NCBI GenBank assembly: GCA_021324465.1
Contig: JAJPJB010000016.1
Location: forward strand, 1 to 64,000
Reading direction: 5' to 3'
Origin: Hyphomicrobiaceae bacterium
GTDB lineage: Bacteria; Pseudomonadota; Alphaproteobacteria; Rhizobiales; Xanthobacteraceae
DNA length: 64,000 bases
The translations under genes were made by a program, and so were the position numbers. Numbering within the stretch: the stretch's first letter is position 1; each line of letters opens with the position of its first letter. Below are positions 8,816-17,690 of the stretch, in pieces. Under the pieces are notes generated by a model that saw only the letters and a program-made list of their open reading frames with translations, did not search any database and had not been told where the DNA came from.

Positions 8816-8860
8816 ATGCAACGCCCCCGTAAGATCAATGCAACTGATCAAGCAATGCAA
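8816..8860. promoter_or_regulatory. three atgcaa direct repeats upstream of the DUF2064 operon
   Basis: atgcaa occurs at 8816, 8838 and 8855. The last two are part of an exact caatgcaa repeat 17 bp apart, in a locally A/T-rich stretch between the operon and the PRC-barrel gene. It could be an operator, but this rests on position only. Confidence 0.2.
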
Positions 8861-9006
8861 TTCAGGCGCAACACTTGATGCTTTGCCAAAGCAGCCGGCG
8901 AGACGCCAATCACGTCCGGCTCACCTCCTACAAGTCGCGGGACACCGAAAAGTTATCGGCTTCACCAAGTCGTGATCGTGGGTCCGTGCTCGGCGCGAAC
9001 CCCGAC

Positions 9007-9531
9007 TCAGCGCCGTGCCAACGCGATCCGAATCGTGTCATCGTTCTGTAACACCGGCGCGTCGGCGTTGCGCCAGGTCGGCGCTGCCGCGTAATCACTT
9101 GGCGGCATGTCAAGCGAGGCCACCTCGCGGCCGGCAATGCCGACCACCTCGATCGGAACCGCCACCGGTCGCGCGCCCCAACCGAGCCAGCCGCCATAAT
9201 CGACGATCAGATCGATCGTGTTTTGCGGCGTGCGGACGACCTTGCGGATATAGCCGAGCGTGCGGCTGTCATTGTCGATCACACGCAAGCCGACAAGGTC
9301 GCCTACCCTTATCGGCTGCGGAAAGCGCCGCCGCATGCGTTCCGCGGCCGCCATATGCGCCGCCGCCATGGCCTTGTCCTGCTCGGTCATGCCGGTCGGC
9401 GGCATCATGGCCTGCGCAAGCACGACGCCGCCGCCCGCGCGCGCCGTACTCGTCCAAAGCGTGATCGCGGCGCCGGTCGCTGCGCCGATCAAAACAAGCA
9501 ACGACCCCAGCGCTGTGCGTTTCCTTGTCAT
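9007..9531 (-). CDS. exported PRC-barrel domain protein
   Basis: A 174-residue protein with an N-terminal hydrophobic signal or anchor (about residues 8-30) and a PRC-barrel-like domain at about 65-130. That domain reads IRVGDLVGLRVIDNDSRTLGYIRK and continues through IDLIVDYGG and RPVAVPIEVV. PRC-barrels in exported proteins usually mediate protein-protein contact. The ATG at 9531 is chosen because it puts the hydrophobic segment at the N terminus. It is divergent from the cytochrome b gene; its position next to a periplasmic redox pair is suggestive but not evidence of a link. Confidence 0.72.
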   Translation of the reverse strand: MTRKRTALGSLLVLIGAATGAAITLWTSTARAGGGVVLAQAMMPPTGMTEQDKAMAAAHMAAAERMRRRFPQPIRVGDLVGLRVIDNDSRTLGYIRKVVRTPQNTIDLIVDYGGWLGWGARPVAVPIEVVGIAGREVASLDMPPSDYAAAPTWRNADAPVLQNDDTIRIALARR

Positions 9532-9756
9532 CTCGCGGTCACGTCGTTCAACACCGTCGCGCGATTTTGTGAAGCGATGTTGGTTGCGAACGACATTTTG
9601 CAACCGTAAGGTCAGGAAGTCGCATCAAGAAATCGTGTGCAAAGACTCGAGGGCCGCTCCCGCTCGACAAGAGAGACAATGGACCACATCTGCCAGAGCA
9701 TCATTACAGCTTGGCGTTGAACCGTGATGATGTTGAACCATGGCCGCGGAGCTATG

Positions 9757-10443
9757 ATGTCCCAATCAAGCGCAACATCAGCGGCATCCGTCAAAATTCG
9801 GCGTCTTCATCCGCTGCCGCTGCGCATCATGCACTGGATCAATGCCATCGCGATCTTCATCATGATCGGCAGCGGCTGGAAAATCTACAATGACGACGTG
9901 ATCTTTGGCTTTCTGCATTTTCCCGATGGTATCGTGATCGGCAAATGGGCGCAGCACGGGCTGCAATGGCATTTCTTCGGCATGTGGATCTTCGTGCTCA
10001 ACGGCATCGCTTACATGATCTATGGAATCGCGAGCCGGCGCTTTCGCCACAAGCTGTTTCCGATTTCGATGCGCGAGATTTTCGCCACCGTCGGCGACGC
10101 GCTGCACTTTCGGCTCAGCCACGATGATCTGACGCGCTACAATGCCGTGCAGAAAATTCTCTATCTCGGCATCATGCTGGTCGGCATTTGCATCGTGATG
10201 TCCGGGCTGGCGCTGTGGAAGCCGGTGCAATTTTCCGAGCTCGCGGCCTTGTTCGGCTCGTTTCAGACCATCCGCCTCGTGCACTTCCTGTGCATGGCGG
10301 CCATCGTTGCCTTCCTCCTGGTTCACGTGACGCTGGCGCTGCTGGTGCCGAAGAGCCTCGTCGCGATGATTACCGGCGGGCCGGCGCTCGAGGACGAGAC
10401 GGCGCGCCCCGTTGTGGCGCCTTCGATTAACGCGGCGCAGTGA
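9757..10443 (+). CDS. cytochrome b561-like membrane subunit
   Basis: A 228-residue integral membrane dihaem cytochrome b of the Ni/Fe-hydrogenase / thiosulfate-reductase type. It has four main hydrophobic segments. Candidate haem-ligand histidines are in LRIMHWINA (His26), in the WAQHGLQWHFFG segment, in VHFLCMA and in LVHVTLALL. The second of two adjacent ATGs (9757) has GGAG at 5-nt spacing. It precedes the molybdoenzyme gene by 22 bp, so the protein probably anchors that enzyme and passes its electrons to or from the quinone pool. Partner and direction of flow are inferred. Confidence 0.85.
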   Translation: MSQSSATSAASVKIRRLHPLPLRIMHWINAIAIFIMIGSGWKIYNDDVIFGFLHFPDGIVIGKWAQHGLQWHFFGMWIFVLNGIAYMIYGIASRRFRHKLFPISMREIFATVGDALHFRLSHDDLTRYNAVQKILYLGIMLVGICIVMSGLALWKPVQFSELAALFGSFQTIRLVHFLCMAAIVAFLLVHVTLALLVPKSLVAMITGGPALEDETARPVVAPSINAAQ

Positions 10444-10465
10444 CGCCAATCTCGCAGGGCAAGCC

Positions 10466-11257
10466 ATGTCGATCCGAACACGAACGCCTTCCTTGTTCCG
10501 GCCGAATAAGCCGATCGATCAGAGCACCCTGCGCGACAGCCGCGCGCTCATCGAAGCCATCAATCGCCGCGGGCTTCTGCGCGGCGCGCTCAGCCTGGGC
10601 GCGCTCACGCTGTTGACCGGCTGCGACGTCACCGAGGAAGAGCCGGTGCAGCGAGCGCTGCGCGCGGTCTCGGCCTGGAATGACGGCGTACAGGCGCTGA
10701 TCTTTCGATCGCAGCACCTGGCGCCGACATTCAGTCCCGCGCAGGTGATCAAGCCGCCGCGGTTCAATGCCTATTACGACATCGAGGACGTGAAGCCGGT
10801 TGACGGCGCGACCTGGACGCTCGAACTGGCCGGCCGCATCGCGGACAAGCAGCCGTGGACCGCGCAGCAGATTTACCGATTGCCGGAGCAGGAGATCATC
10901 ATCCGGCATATCTGCGTCGAGGGCTGGGACTATATCGGGCAATGGTCCGGGCCGAATCTGCGTCAGTTCTTGCAGCGCGTCGGCGCAGACCTGACTGCCA
11001 AATACGTCTATTTCGTCTGCGCCGACGATTATACCGAAAGCATCGACATGGCGACCGCTTTGCATCCGCAAACGATTCTCGCCACCAAATATGCCGGCGA
11101 TGTTTTGGCCGATCCGTTCGGTTTTCCGCTGCGGCTGCGTACCTCGACCAAGCTCGGTTACAAGAACGCGAAATGGATCAAGGCCATCGAGGTCAGCAAC
11201 GATTTTCGCGAGACGTTCTGGAGCAAGCAGGGCTTTAACTGGTTCGCAGGGATTTGA
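10466..11257 (+). CDS. Tat-exported molybdopterin-dependent oxidoreductase (sulfite-oxidase fold)
   Basis: A 263-residue SUOX-fold molybdoenzyme. The N terminus carries a twin-arginine motif (NRRGLLRG, Arg34-Arg35), a hydrophobic stretch and a lipobox LLTGC with Cys53, so it looks like a Tat-exported lipoprotein. The domain contains the molybdenum-ligating cysteine in RHICVEGW (Cys150), as in MsrP/YedY-type proteins, followed by QWSGPNL and YTESIDM. It has AGGG upstream of the ATG at 10466. It pairs with the cytochrome b gene just upstream. The combination resembles MsrP-MsrQ in architecture, but the membrane partner is a b561-type protein and the lipobox is unusual. Substrate unknown. Confidence 0.85.
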   Translation: MSIRTRTPSLFRPNKPIDQSTLRDSRALIEAINRRGLLRGALSLGALTLLTGCDVTEEEPVQRALRAVSAWNDGVQALIFRSQHLAPTFSPAQVIKPPRFNAYYDIEDVKPVDGATWTLELAGRIADKQPWTAQQIYRLPEQEIIIRHICVEGWDYIGQWSGPNLRQFLQRVGADLTAKYVYFVCADDYTESIDMATALHPQTILATKYAGDVLADPFGFPLRLRTSTKLGYKNAKWIKAIEVSNDFRETFWSKQGFNWFAGI

Positions 11258-11270
11258 GACGCTGCCGCCC

Positions 11271-11300
11271 GGGCACAGCGCAGAAGCTTTCGCGCTGCCC
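11271..11300. terminator. hairpin between convergent genes
   Basis: cagcgc (11276-11281) pairs with gcgctg (11292-11297), with an additional ggg/ccc base across a small bulge. It lies between the molybdoenzyme stop and the convergent membrane-protein stop, so a shared bidirectional terminator is plausible. No long T run is present. Confidence 0.35.
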
Positions 11301-11319
11301 CGCGTCCGGGAAATGGAGC

Positions 11320-13272
11320 TTATTTTTTCACATAAATCTTCCAGTGCCCGTCGCGGAATTCGGCAAGCCGGTAATCTGCGCTCGAAGCGAACGGATCGTT
11401 GCTCCAGGCGCCGTCCTGCGGAACAAGCACGGCCGCATCGCAGCGATAGGTCTGCGCCATTGCGGCGATGTCATCCGGTGTGCCCTGGCCGGCAAACACG
11501 CGAATAAACCGGTCGTTTATCGCATCGCGTTGCTGCGGCGGCAACGGCGCAAGAGTCAGCATCAATTCGCGACCGGCATAACACGAGCTGCGATCGGCGA
11601 GCAGCGCCCAGGAAATATTGACCGGCCACGGCGTCAGGTCCTGCAGGTAAAGAGGATTATTGGCGACGCGCGCCGTCGGCGGCATGTGGCGGCGCACCGC
11701 CGCCCACAGGTCGGGCGATTGTGCGAACAAAGCCTCGCCCGGACGCGCCGTACCGTCGATATTCGATCGCAGCATTCTTGCAGTATCCGGCAGGCTGAGC
11801 ACGAGACCGCACAGTGCCGTTGTCGCGGTCACAGCGCGCCAGCGCGCGCGCATGATCGCAGCGGCCACACAGGCGATCAGAACCATCAGCCCCGGCAGCA
11901 CGGCGCGCAGCGTCAGGTCGCTGTTGTCGCCGAGGGTGCTGACCAGGAGCCATGACACGCACAGGCTGACCACCGTAAGCGCCGCGAGAACCAGGCACGC
12001 GGTCCGCTCCGGTCCCGCCGCGGTGGTACGCAGCGTCGCGGCAAGGGCAATGACGCCGGCGACAAAGGCGACGGGAAACTCGATCGGCAGCAAGATCAGC
12101 CAATAGGCCGGCAGATCGACAACGCGTCGCAGCTTCGTCGGCCACAAATCACCGAGCACTTCAAAGGGATGCAGCGCGATCGGCGGGCTGCCGCCGCGCC
12201 CCCCAACGGCGGCGAGCTGATCGCGAATGAATGGCTCCGCCAAGCCGAGCACCAACAGCGCCGCGAGCGCCAAGCTTGCGACAAAGCGCAGGCGCTGGGC
12301 GGGCGGAGCGCTCTTGAGCAGAATCGGCGCTGCAGCCAACCCGGCAATGGCAAAGGTCACGCCACCGACGTAGGTCGAGCTTTCGAAGCCGCCGGCCACC
12401 AGCAGCACAAGTGCAAAAAATCCGAGCGGGCTCTGTCGCCGCGCGAGAAAAATGAGCAGCAGCAAGCTTGCGATCACGCAGGCCCCCGACATGACGTGAT
12501 GCGGCGCCCATGCCGTCTGAAACAGCCAACCGGCGAAGCCGGTCGGGGTCGCGAGAAATGGCGTCAGGCTGTAGGAACCGAAGATCCAGCTCAGCGCGAC
12601 GCGCAGCGACGCGGCCGCAGCGACAAGCACGACAAGGAAAGCGGCAGCAGAACGCCCGCTCAGCCAGACTGCGACGCCCATCATCAGGACGAGCGATGCG
12701 AAGCCGGTGAACCAGGTCAAGCCGATATCGGCTTCCCAGCCGGTCGCGCGCACACTCAGCGCAAGCTCGGCCGCGCTGAAATGCCAAAGGTAGTAATAGA
12801 CGAGCCGTCCAGCCGTGGCGAATGCCGGATCGACGGCGGGCAGGCCCTGCCGGATCAGCGCGTCGATGATGGCGATCTTCGAATGATCAAAAATCGGATC
12901 AGCGAGCCGCACGCCACCGGTCGAAATCTTCGGTACAATCGCTGCGGCGGGACCGAGGGCAAGGGCGGCGCTTGCCGCGTAGGCCCACAGCGGTATCATG
13001 GCCGCGGCATCGGGTTTGTCCTCGCGCGTGAGCAGAAGAAGCGCGCCGCCGAGAAGAGTCAGTGCGCCGAACGCGATCACAGCCGATGCTGTAAGGCCGA
13101 TCCAGGTCAGGATGGGCAGCGATGCGGCGCTAAAGACAGCCCAGCCGAGTACCGGCGCCGCGGCGGCGGCCAAGGCCCGCGGCAGGAGCCGGCGGCCGAT
13201 CGCGTAGCCGAGGACTGTCCAAAATGCGGTCCCAAGGAGCGCGCAGAGCGCAGCATTAGCAGAAGACGCCAT
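11320..13272 (-). CDS. large polytopic membrane protein, unrecognised
   Basis: A 650-residue protein with well over ten hydrophobic segments spread along its length and a roughly 120-residue hydrophilic C-terminal domain. The topology is many helices, a periplasmic loop containing RLADPIFDHSK near the first third, and YYYLWHFSAAELALS. This resembles GT-C membrane glycosyltransferases, whose first large loop holds the catalytic acid, but no specific family is recognised. The ATG at 13272 begins directly before the first membrane helix; upstream codons encode a hydrophilic, repeat-like stretch. It is convergent with the molybdoenzyme and divergent from the small exported protein. Confidence 0.7.
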   Translation of the reverse strand: MASSANAALCALLGTAFWTVLGYAIGRRLLPRALAAAAAPVLGWAVFSAASLPILTWIGLTASAVIAFGALTLLGGALLLLTREDKPDAAAMIPLWAYAASAALALGPAAAIVPKISTGGVRLADPIFDHSKIAIIDALIRQGLPAVDPAFATAGRLVYYYLWHFSAAELALSVRATGWEADIGLTWFTGFASLVLMMGVAVWLSGRSAAAFLVVLVAAAASLRVALSWIFGSYSLTPFLATPTGFAGWLFQTAWAPHHVMSGACVIASLLLLIFLARRQSPLGFFALVLLVAGGFESSTYVGGVTFAIAGLAAAPILLKSAPPAQRLRFVASLALAALLVLGLAEPFIRDQLAAVGGRGGSPPIALHPFEVLGDLWPTKLRRVVDLPAYWLILLPIEFPVAFVAGVIALAATLRTTAAGPERTACLVLAALTVVSLCVSWLLVSTLGDNSDLTLRAVLPGLMVLIACVAAAIMRARWRAVTATTALCGLVLSLPDTARMLRSNIDGTARPGEALFAQSPDLWAAVRRHMPPTARVANNPLYLQDLTPWPVNISWALLADRSSCYAGRELMLTLAPLPPQQRDAINDRFIRVFAGQGTPDDIAAMAQTYRCDAAVLVPQDGAWSNDPFASSADYRLAEFRDGHWKIYVKK

Positions 13273-13454
13273 GCGGGAATGAGGCCTTAGAGCCGCATCA
13301 GATTGCGTTTGCCGCGGGTGCGGCCGCTCACCCTGATTGCCGCAATCATGATCCGCTTCATCGCGCCTGTCGACGTTCATTGGGGTCGCGGTGACGGAAC
13401 CTGACCGGAATTTCCTGGTTGCACGAGTGATATTCACCCCTGCAGGAGGCAATC

Positions 13455-13853
13455 ATGAGCGCGGGTCGGTGGATCGCTTTTTCGGGTAAAAATCGCAAAT
13501 TTGGACGCGGGCCGAGGCACTTCGCAATTTTCGTTCTGGCTGCAAGCGCGGCCTTGCTCGGCAATATGGGGGGTGCGCAGAGCGGACCCTGCAGCAAGCA
13601 GATCGCCCAGCTGGAGCAGCAGGTCGGCGCCGCCAAGCCCGGTCCGCAGAGCGGCCCGACGGCGCCGCAGAGTCTCGGCGCACAGCTGCATCATCAGCCG
13701 ACGCCAAGCAGTGTGGGCCAGGCCGAGCACACCGCCAACAAGGACGGCGACGCCGCGCTCGAGCGCGCGAAACAGGCCGATGCCTCCGGCGATGCTGCGG
13801 CCTGCAATCAGGCGCTCGTCGATGCTAGGCGGCTGTATGAGATCAATCAGTAA
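13455..13853 (+). CDS. small exported protein, conserved-type hypothetical
   Basis: A 132-residue protein preceded by a very good AGGAGG site 6 nt from the ATG. It has a basic N terminus, a hydrophobic segment at about residues 23-40 with a likely cleavage site near GAQSG, and a mature part rich in Gln, Ala and Pro. The blocks SGPCSKQIAQLEQQ and SLGAQLHHQPTPSSV precede a helical C-terminal segment ending in LVDARRLYEINQ. I recall similar uncharacterised exported proteins in Hyphomicrobiales, but no function is known. Monocistronic. Confidence 0.75.
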   Translation: MSAGRWIAFSGKNRKFGRGPRHFAIFVLAASAALLGNMGGAQSGPCSKQIAQLEQQVGAAKPGPQSGPTAPQSLGAQLHHQPTPSSVGQAEHTANKDGDAALERAKQADASGDAAACNQALVDARRLYEINQ

Positions 13854-13960
13854 CCGCCTGCCGCATGCGAGCGAAGCGAAGCACCCCGGCGCTGACGCGC
13901 GGCACGGGATTCGCGTCGCCGCTGTGTCGCTCCGAACAATGACGCGCGCCTAGTCTAAGT

Positions 13961-15331
13961 CTAATACGCCTCTTCCTTGTAGATCGGATCGACCGAGCCG
14001 CGCCACGGGCCGTTGTACTTGGCGAGCAGCTCCTCGGCCGGCGTCGTGCCGCGCGCCAGGCGATCGTCCAGCACTTCGAGATAGCGTGTCTCGTCCTGAC
14101 CGCTCAGATCGGGATATCTGCGCCGCGCCAGCCCGGCGCGGGCGAATTTGAGCATTTCGGTTGCAATCTCGAACACGGTGCGGCCGCGCAGCCTGGCGGC
14201 GAGCGCCTGCTTGGGCACATCATCGCGCAGCTTTTGGCGCTCCTCTGCCGTCCAGTCGCGGACCAGATCCCAGGCTGCGTCGAGCGACACCTCATCATAA
14301 AGAATGCCGACCCAGAGAGCCGGCAATGCAAGAAGGTTCGGCAGAGTACCGGAGTCGGCGCCGCGCATTTCAAGATAGCGCTTGAGCCGCACTTCCGGAA
14401 AGATCGTCGAGAGGTGGTTGGCCCAATCGGAGATAGTGGCGCGTTCGCCGGGCATGGCCGGCAGCCTGCCGGCCATCAGATTGCGGAACGACTGCCCCGA
14501 CGCATCCACATAGGCATCGCCGCGCTTGACGAAATACATGGGCACATCGAGCGCGTAATCGACCCAGCGCTCGAAGCCCATGCCCGGCTCGAACACCCAC
14601 GGCAACATGCCGGCGCGCGCATTGTCGGTGTGGCGCCAGATCTCCGAGCGAAACGACAGAAAGCCGTTGGGCTTGCCCTCGGTGAACGGCGAGTTGGCGA
14701 ACAGAGCGGTAGCCACCGGCTGCAACGCGATCGCGACGCGCAGCTTCTTGACCATATCGGCTTCGGAGGAGAAATCGAGATTGGTCTGCACCGTGCAGGT
14801 GCGGTACATCATGTCGAGGCCGAGCGTTCCGACCTTTGGCATATAGGTCGTCATAATCTTGTAGCGGCCCTTGGGCATTTTCGGAATTTCCGCGCGGGTC
14901 CAGTCCGGTGTCATGCCAAGACCGAGAAAGCCGATGCGCAGCGGCGCCGCGACCTCGCGCACCTGGGCCAAATGTGCCATCAGCTCGCTCGACGTTTGAT
15001 GCACGGTTCGAAGTTGCGCGCCGGAAAGCTCGAACTGGCCGCCCGGTTCGAGCGAGATCGCACCGCCGCCCGTGACGTCGGACAGGCCGATAATGTTCTC
15101 CCCTTCCATGATCGGCTGCCAGCCGAGCAGATGCTGCATGCCTTCGAGCAGCGCACGAATTCCGCGGCGGCCTTCATAGGGCACTGGACGATGGCCATGC
15201 AGCGTGAACACGAATTTCTCGTGTTCGGTGCCGATGCGAAATTGCGACTTCGGTTTGACCCCCTGCGCAAGCCAATCCACGAGATCGTCGCGCCGTTCGA
15301 GCGGCGTCAGGTCGACTTGGTCACGCGCCAT
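13961..15331 (-). CDS. gshA: glutamate-cysteine ligase
   Basis: A 456-residue ligase of the plant/alphaproteobacterial GCS2 type, making gamma-glutamylcysteine, the first step of glutathione synthesis in the cytoplasm. Characteristic blocks are IGTEHEKFVF near the N terminus, the MMYRTCTVQTNLDFSSE region at about residue 170, SEIWRHTDNARAGML and a C-terminal LARRRYPDLSG segment. The length matches the family (about 450). The ATG at 15331 is the natural start. It is separated by about 135 bp from the upstream beta-oxidation genes, so probably has its own promoter. Plant-type enzymes are redox-regulated by disulphides; whether this one is cannot be told. Confidence 0.93.
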   Translation of the reverse strand: MARDQVDLTPLERRDDLVDWLAQGVKPKSQFRIGTEHEKFVFTLHGHRPVPYEGRRGIRALLEGMQHLLGWQPIMEGENIIGLSDVTGGGAISLEPGGQFELSGAQLRTVHQTSSELMAHLAQVREVAAPLRIGFLGLGMTPDWTRAEIPKMPKGRYKIMTTYMPKVGTLGLDMMYRTCTVQTNLDFSSEADMVKKLRVAIALQPVATALFANSPFTEGKPNGFLSFRSEIWRHTDNARAGMLPWVFEPGMGFERWVDYALDVPMYFVKRGDAYVDASGQSFRNLMAGRLPAMPGERATISDWANHLSTIFPEVRLKRYLEMRGADSGTLPNLLALPALWVGILYDEVSLDAAWDLVRDWTAEERQKLRDDVPKQALAARLRGRTVFEIATEMLKFARAGLARRRYPDLSGQDETRYLEVLDDRLARGTTPAEELLAKYNGPWRGSVDPIYKEEAY

Positions 15332-15466
15332 GCAGGGTTCCGGAAAAAGCGGCCGCGACCTTATACGCGGCGCGCGGCAAAGAGCAATGCAGCCCGATTG
15401 GGATGATGTGACGAGTTATAGGTAATGCGCCGACCGCGCATGCAACAGCGTCCAGGCGCCAGCCGG

Positions 15467-17680
15467 CTATGCAACGGCCTTTCGCAGCTGCGGCGGGAAA
15501 CGGTGGTAGAAGGTCTCGCCCGTTCTGGCCATGTCGAGCAAGAGCGCGCAGGGCCTAAAGCGCTCGCCGTAGTCTTTCGCAAGACCATTGCAGAGATCGG
15601 CAAAAGTTTTGGTGCCCATGCCATCGATATAGGAGATCGTGCCGCCGGTGAAAGGCGCAAAGCCGAAACCCAGGATTGAGCCGACATCGGCTTCGCGTAC
15701 GTCGGTCACCACTTTTTCCTCTATGCAGCGGGCGGATTCGAGCGCCTGTATGGCGAGCAGCCGCTTCTTCACGATGTCGATGTCGATCGTTTCGAGATCG
15801 AGCTTTTTCGGCTGCAGATCGGCAAGCCCCGGCCACAGTCGCTTTGGTCCGGTCTGCGGATAGTCGTAAAAGCCCTTGCCGTTCTTGCGGCCATAGCGCG
15901 CACGCTTTTCGACCATCTCTTCGAGCAGCGCCTTCTGCCTGGCATCAACCATTTTCGCTCCGAGATCGGCTTCGGTCGCCTTCAAGATCTTCCAGGCCAG
16001 ATCGACCGCGACTTCGTCATTGAGCGCAAGCGGACCGACCGGCATGCCGGCCATGCGCCCGACATTTTCGATCAGCGCCGCCGGCATGCCCTCGGTCAGC
16101 ATCAGATGACCTTCGCGGATATAGGTGCCGACCACGCGCGAGGTGTAGAAGCCGCGCGAATCATTGACCACGATCGGCGTCTTGCGAATGGCACGCACGT
16201 AATCCAGCGCGACCGCCAGCGCTTCGTTGCCGGTTTCCTTGCCCATGATGATCTCGACCAGCATCATGCGCTCGACCGGCGAGAAAAAGTGGATGCCGAT
16301 GAACCGGGCATGATCCTTGAACGCTGCGGCCAGCGAAGTGATCGGCAGCGTCGAGGTGTTGGAGCCGAAGATCGCCTTGTCGCCGATTACGTTCTGCGCC
16401 CGCGAAATCGCCTCGGCCTTGACCTTGCGATCTTCAAACACCGCTTCAACGACCAGGTCGCAATCTTTGAGTTCGACATAGTCGGCTGTGGGATGAATGC
16501 GTGACAGCACGAGGTCGCGGTCGGCCGTGGTCGCCGCGCCGCGATTGATCTGATCGGTCATCAATTTCTGCGAGTGCGCCTTGCCCTTTTCCGCCGTCTC
16601 CGGATCCCGGTCGATCAGAACGACTTCGAGCCCGGCGAGGGCGCTGACATGGGCGATGCCGGCACCCATGAAGCCCGCGCCAAGCACGCCGATCTTCTTC
16701 AACGGCCGCACCGGCACATTGGCCGGACGGCGCGCGCCCTTGTTGAGGTCCTGCATCGAGACGAACAGGGTGCGGATCATCGCCGCGGCTTCCGGCGAGC
16801 GCAGGATCTTGGCGAACCAGCGTGACTCCACGCGCAGCGCCTGATCCATCGGCAGCTGCAGGCCCTCATAGACGACCTGCAGAATGGCGCGCGCGGCCGG
16901 ATAATTATCGTAGGTCTCGCGGCGGTAGATGGCATTGGCCGGCGGAAACACCATCATCCCGGCCTTTGAATAGACCGGGCCGCCCGGCAGCTTGAAGCCG
17001 TCCACATCCCAGGGTGCTTTCGCGCTCGGACCTGATTTGATCCACTCCTTGGCGGCTTTGATCAGATCCGACGGCGGCACCACCGCGTCGATCAGCTTCA
17101 TCGCCTTGGCCCGATTGAGCCGTAGCTGATCGCCCTTGAGCAGCAACTGCAGCGCATCTGCCGGCGGTAACAGTCGCGCGATGCGCTGGGTGCCACCGGC
17201 GCCCGGAAACAGGCCGATCTTGATTTCCGGCAGACCAACGCGCGTCTTCGGATTGTCCGCGGCGATGCGGCGGTGACAGGCGAGCGCCAGTTCGAAGCCG
17301 CCGCCGAGTGCCGTTCCGTTGAGGGCAGCGACCCAGGGCTTGCCGCAGATCTCGATGCGGCGATAGAGCAGCGACAGTTTGCGGCTTTCTTCGAACAGCC
17401 GGGCATTAGCCGCCTCTTCGCCTTGCGATTTGACGAGCTCGGCAAAGGTACGGCTCATGCCTTCGAGCATGGTCAGATCGGCACCGGCGCAGAACGTGTC
17501 CTTGCCTGAAGTGATGATCACACCTTTCACCGCACCGTCCGTCGCAAGCTCTTCGACAATGGCCGACAGTTCGGCAATCATTGTCATGTCGATGAGATTC
17601 ATCGTTGAGCCCGGCGCGTCCCAGGTGATGAGCGCGATGCCATCGCCGTCGACGCCGACGTTGAATTTGGTGTAGGTCAT
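15467..17680 (-). CDS. fadJ: bifunctional enoyl-CoA hydratase / 3-hydroxyacyl-CoA dehydrogenase (FadJ type)
   Basis: A 737-residue trifunctional-type beta-oxidation enzyme. Residues about 1-190 form a crotonase domain with the GTALGGGFELALACH oxyanion loop and the LPEIKIGLFPGAGGTQR catalytic-Glu region. A Rossmann NAD domain starts at about 315 with GVLGAGFMGAGIAHVSA, and HFFSPVERM carries the catalytic His. Two C-terminal 3HCDH domains follow. It should convert trans-2-enoyl-CoA to 3-ketoacyl-CoA, which the adjacent thiolase then cleaves. The ATG at 17680 has GAGAG 8 nt upstream. An ATG at 17698 would overlap the cupin stop and add 6 residues. Confidence 0.95.
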   Translation of the reverse strand: MTYTKFNVGVDGDGIALITWDAPGSTMNLIDMTMIAELSAIVEELATDGAVKGVIITSGKDTFCAGADLTMLEGMSRTFAELVKSQGEEAANARLFEESRKLSLLYRRIEICGKPWVAALNGTALGGGFELALACHRRIAADNPKTRVGLPEIKIGLFPGAGGTQRIARLLPPADALQLLLKGDQLRLNRAKAMKLIDAVVPPSDLIKAAKEWIKSGPSAKAPWDVDGFKLPGGPVYSKAGMMVFPPANAIYRRETYDNYPAARAILQVVYEGLQLPMDQALRVESRWFAKILRSPEAAAMIRTLFVSMQDLNKGARRPANVPVRPLKKIGVLGAGFMGAGIAHVSALAGLEVVLIDRDPETAEKGKAHSQKLMTDQINRGAATTADRDLVLSRIHPTADYVELKDCDLVVEAVFEDRKVKAEAISRAQNVIGDKAIFGSNTSTLPITSLAAAFKDHARFIGIHFFSPVERMMLVEIIMGKETGNEALAVALDYVRAIRKTPIVVNDSRGFYTSRVVGTYIREGHLMLTEGMPAALIENVGRMAGMPVGPLALNDEVAVDLAWKILKATEADLGAKMVDARQKALLEEMVEKRARYGRKNGKGFYDYPQTGPKRLWPGLADLQPKKLDLETIDIDIVKKRLLAIQALESARCIEEKVVTDVREADVGSILGFGFAPFTGGTISYIDGMGTKTFADLCNGLAKDYGERFRPCALLLDMARTGETFYHRFPPQLRKAVA

Positions 17681-17690
17681 TCTTTGGCTC

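Noticed and set aside
12169-13290. Long plus-strand frame opposite the membrane protein
   Set aside because: The composition is Arg/Gly/Gln-rich without domains, and the opposite strand encodes a coherent set of membrane helices.
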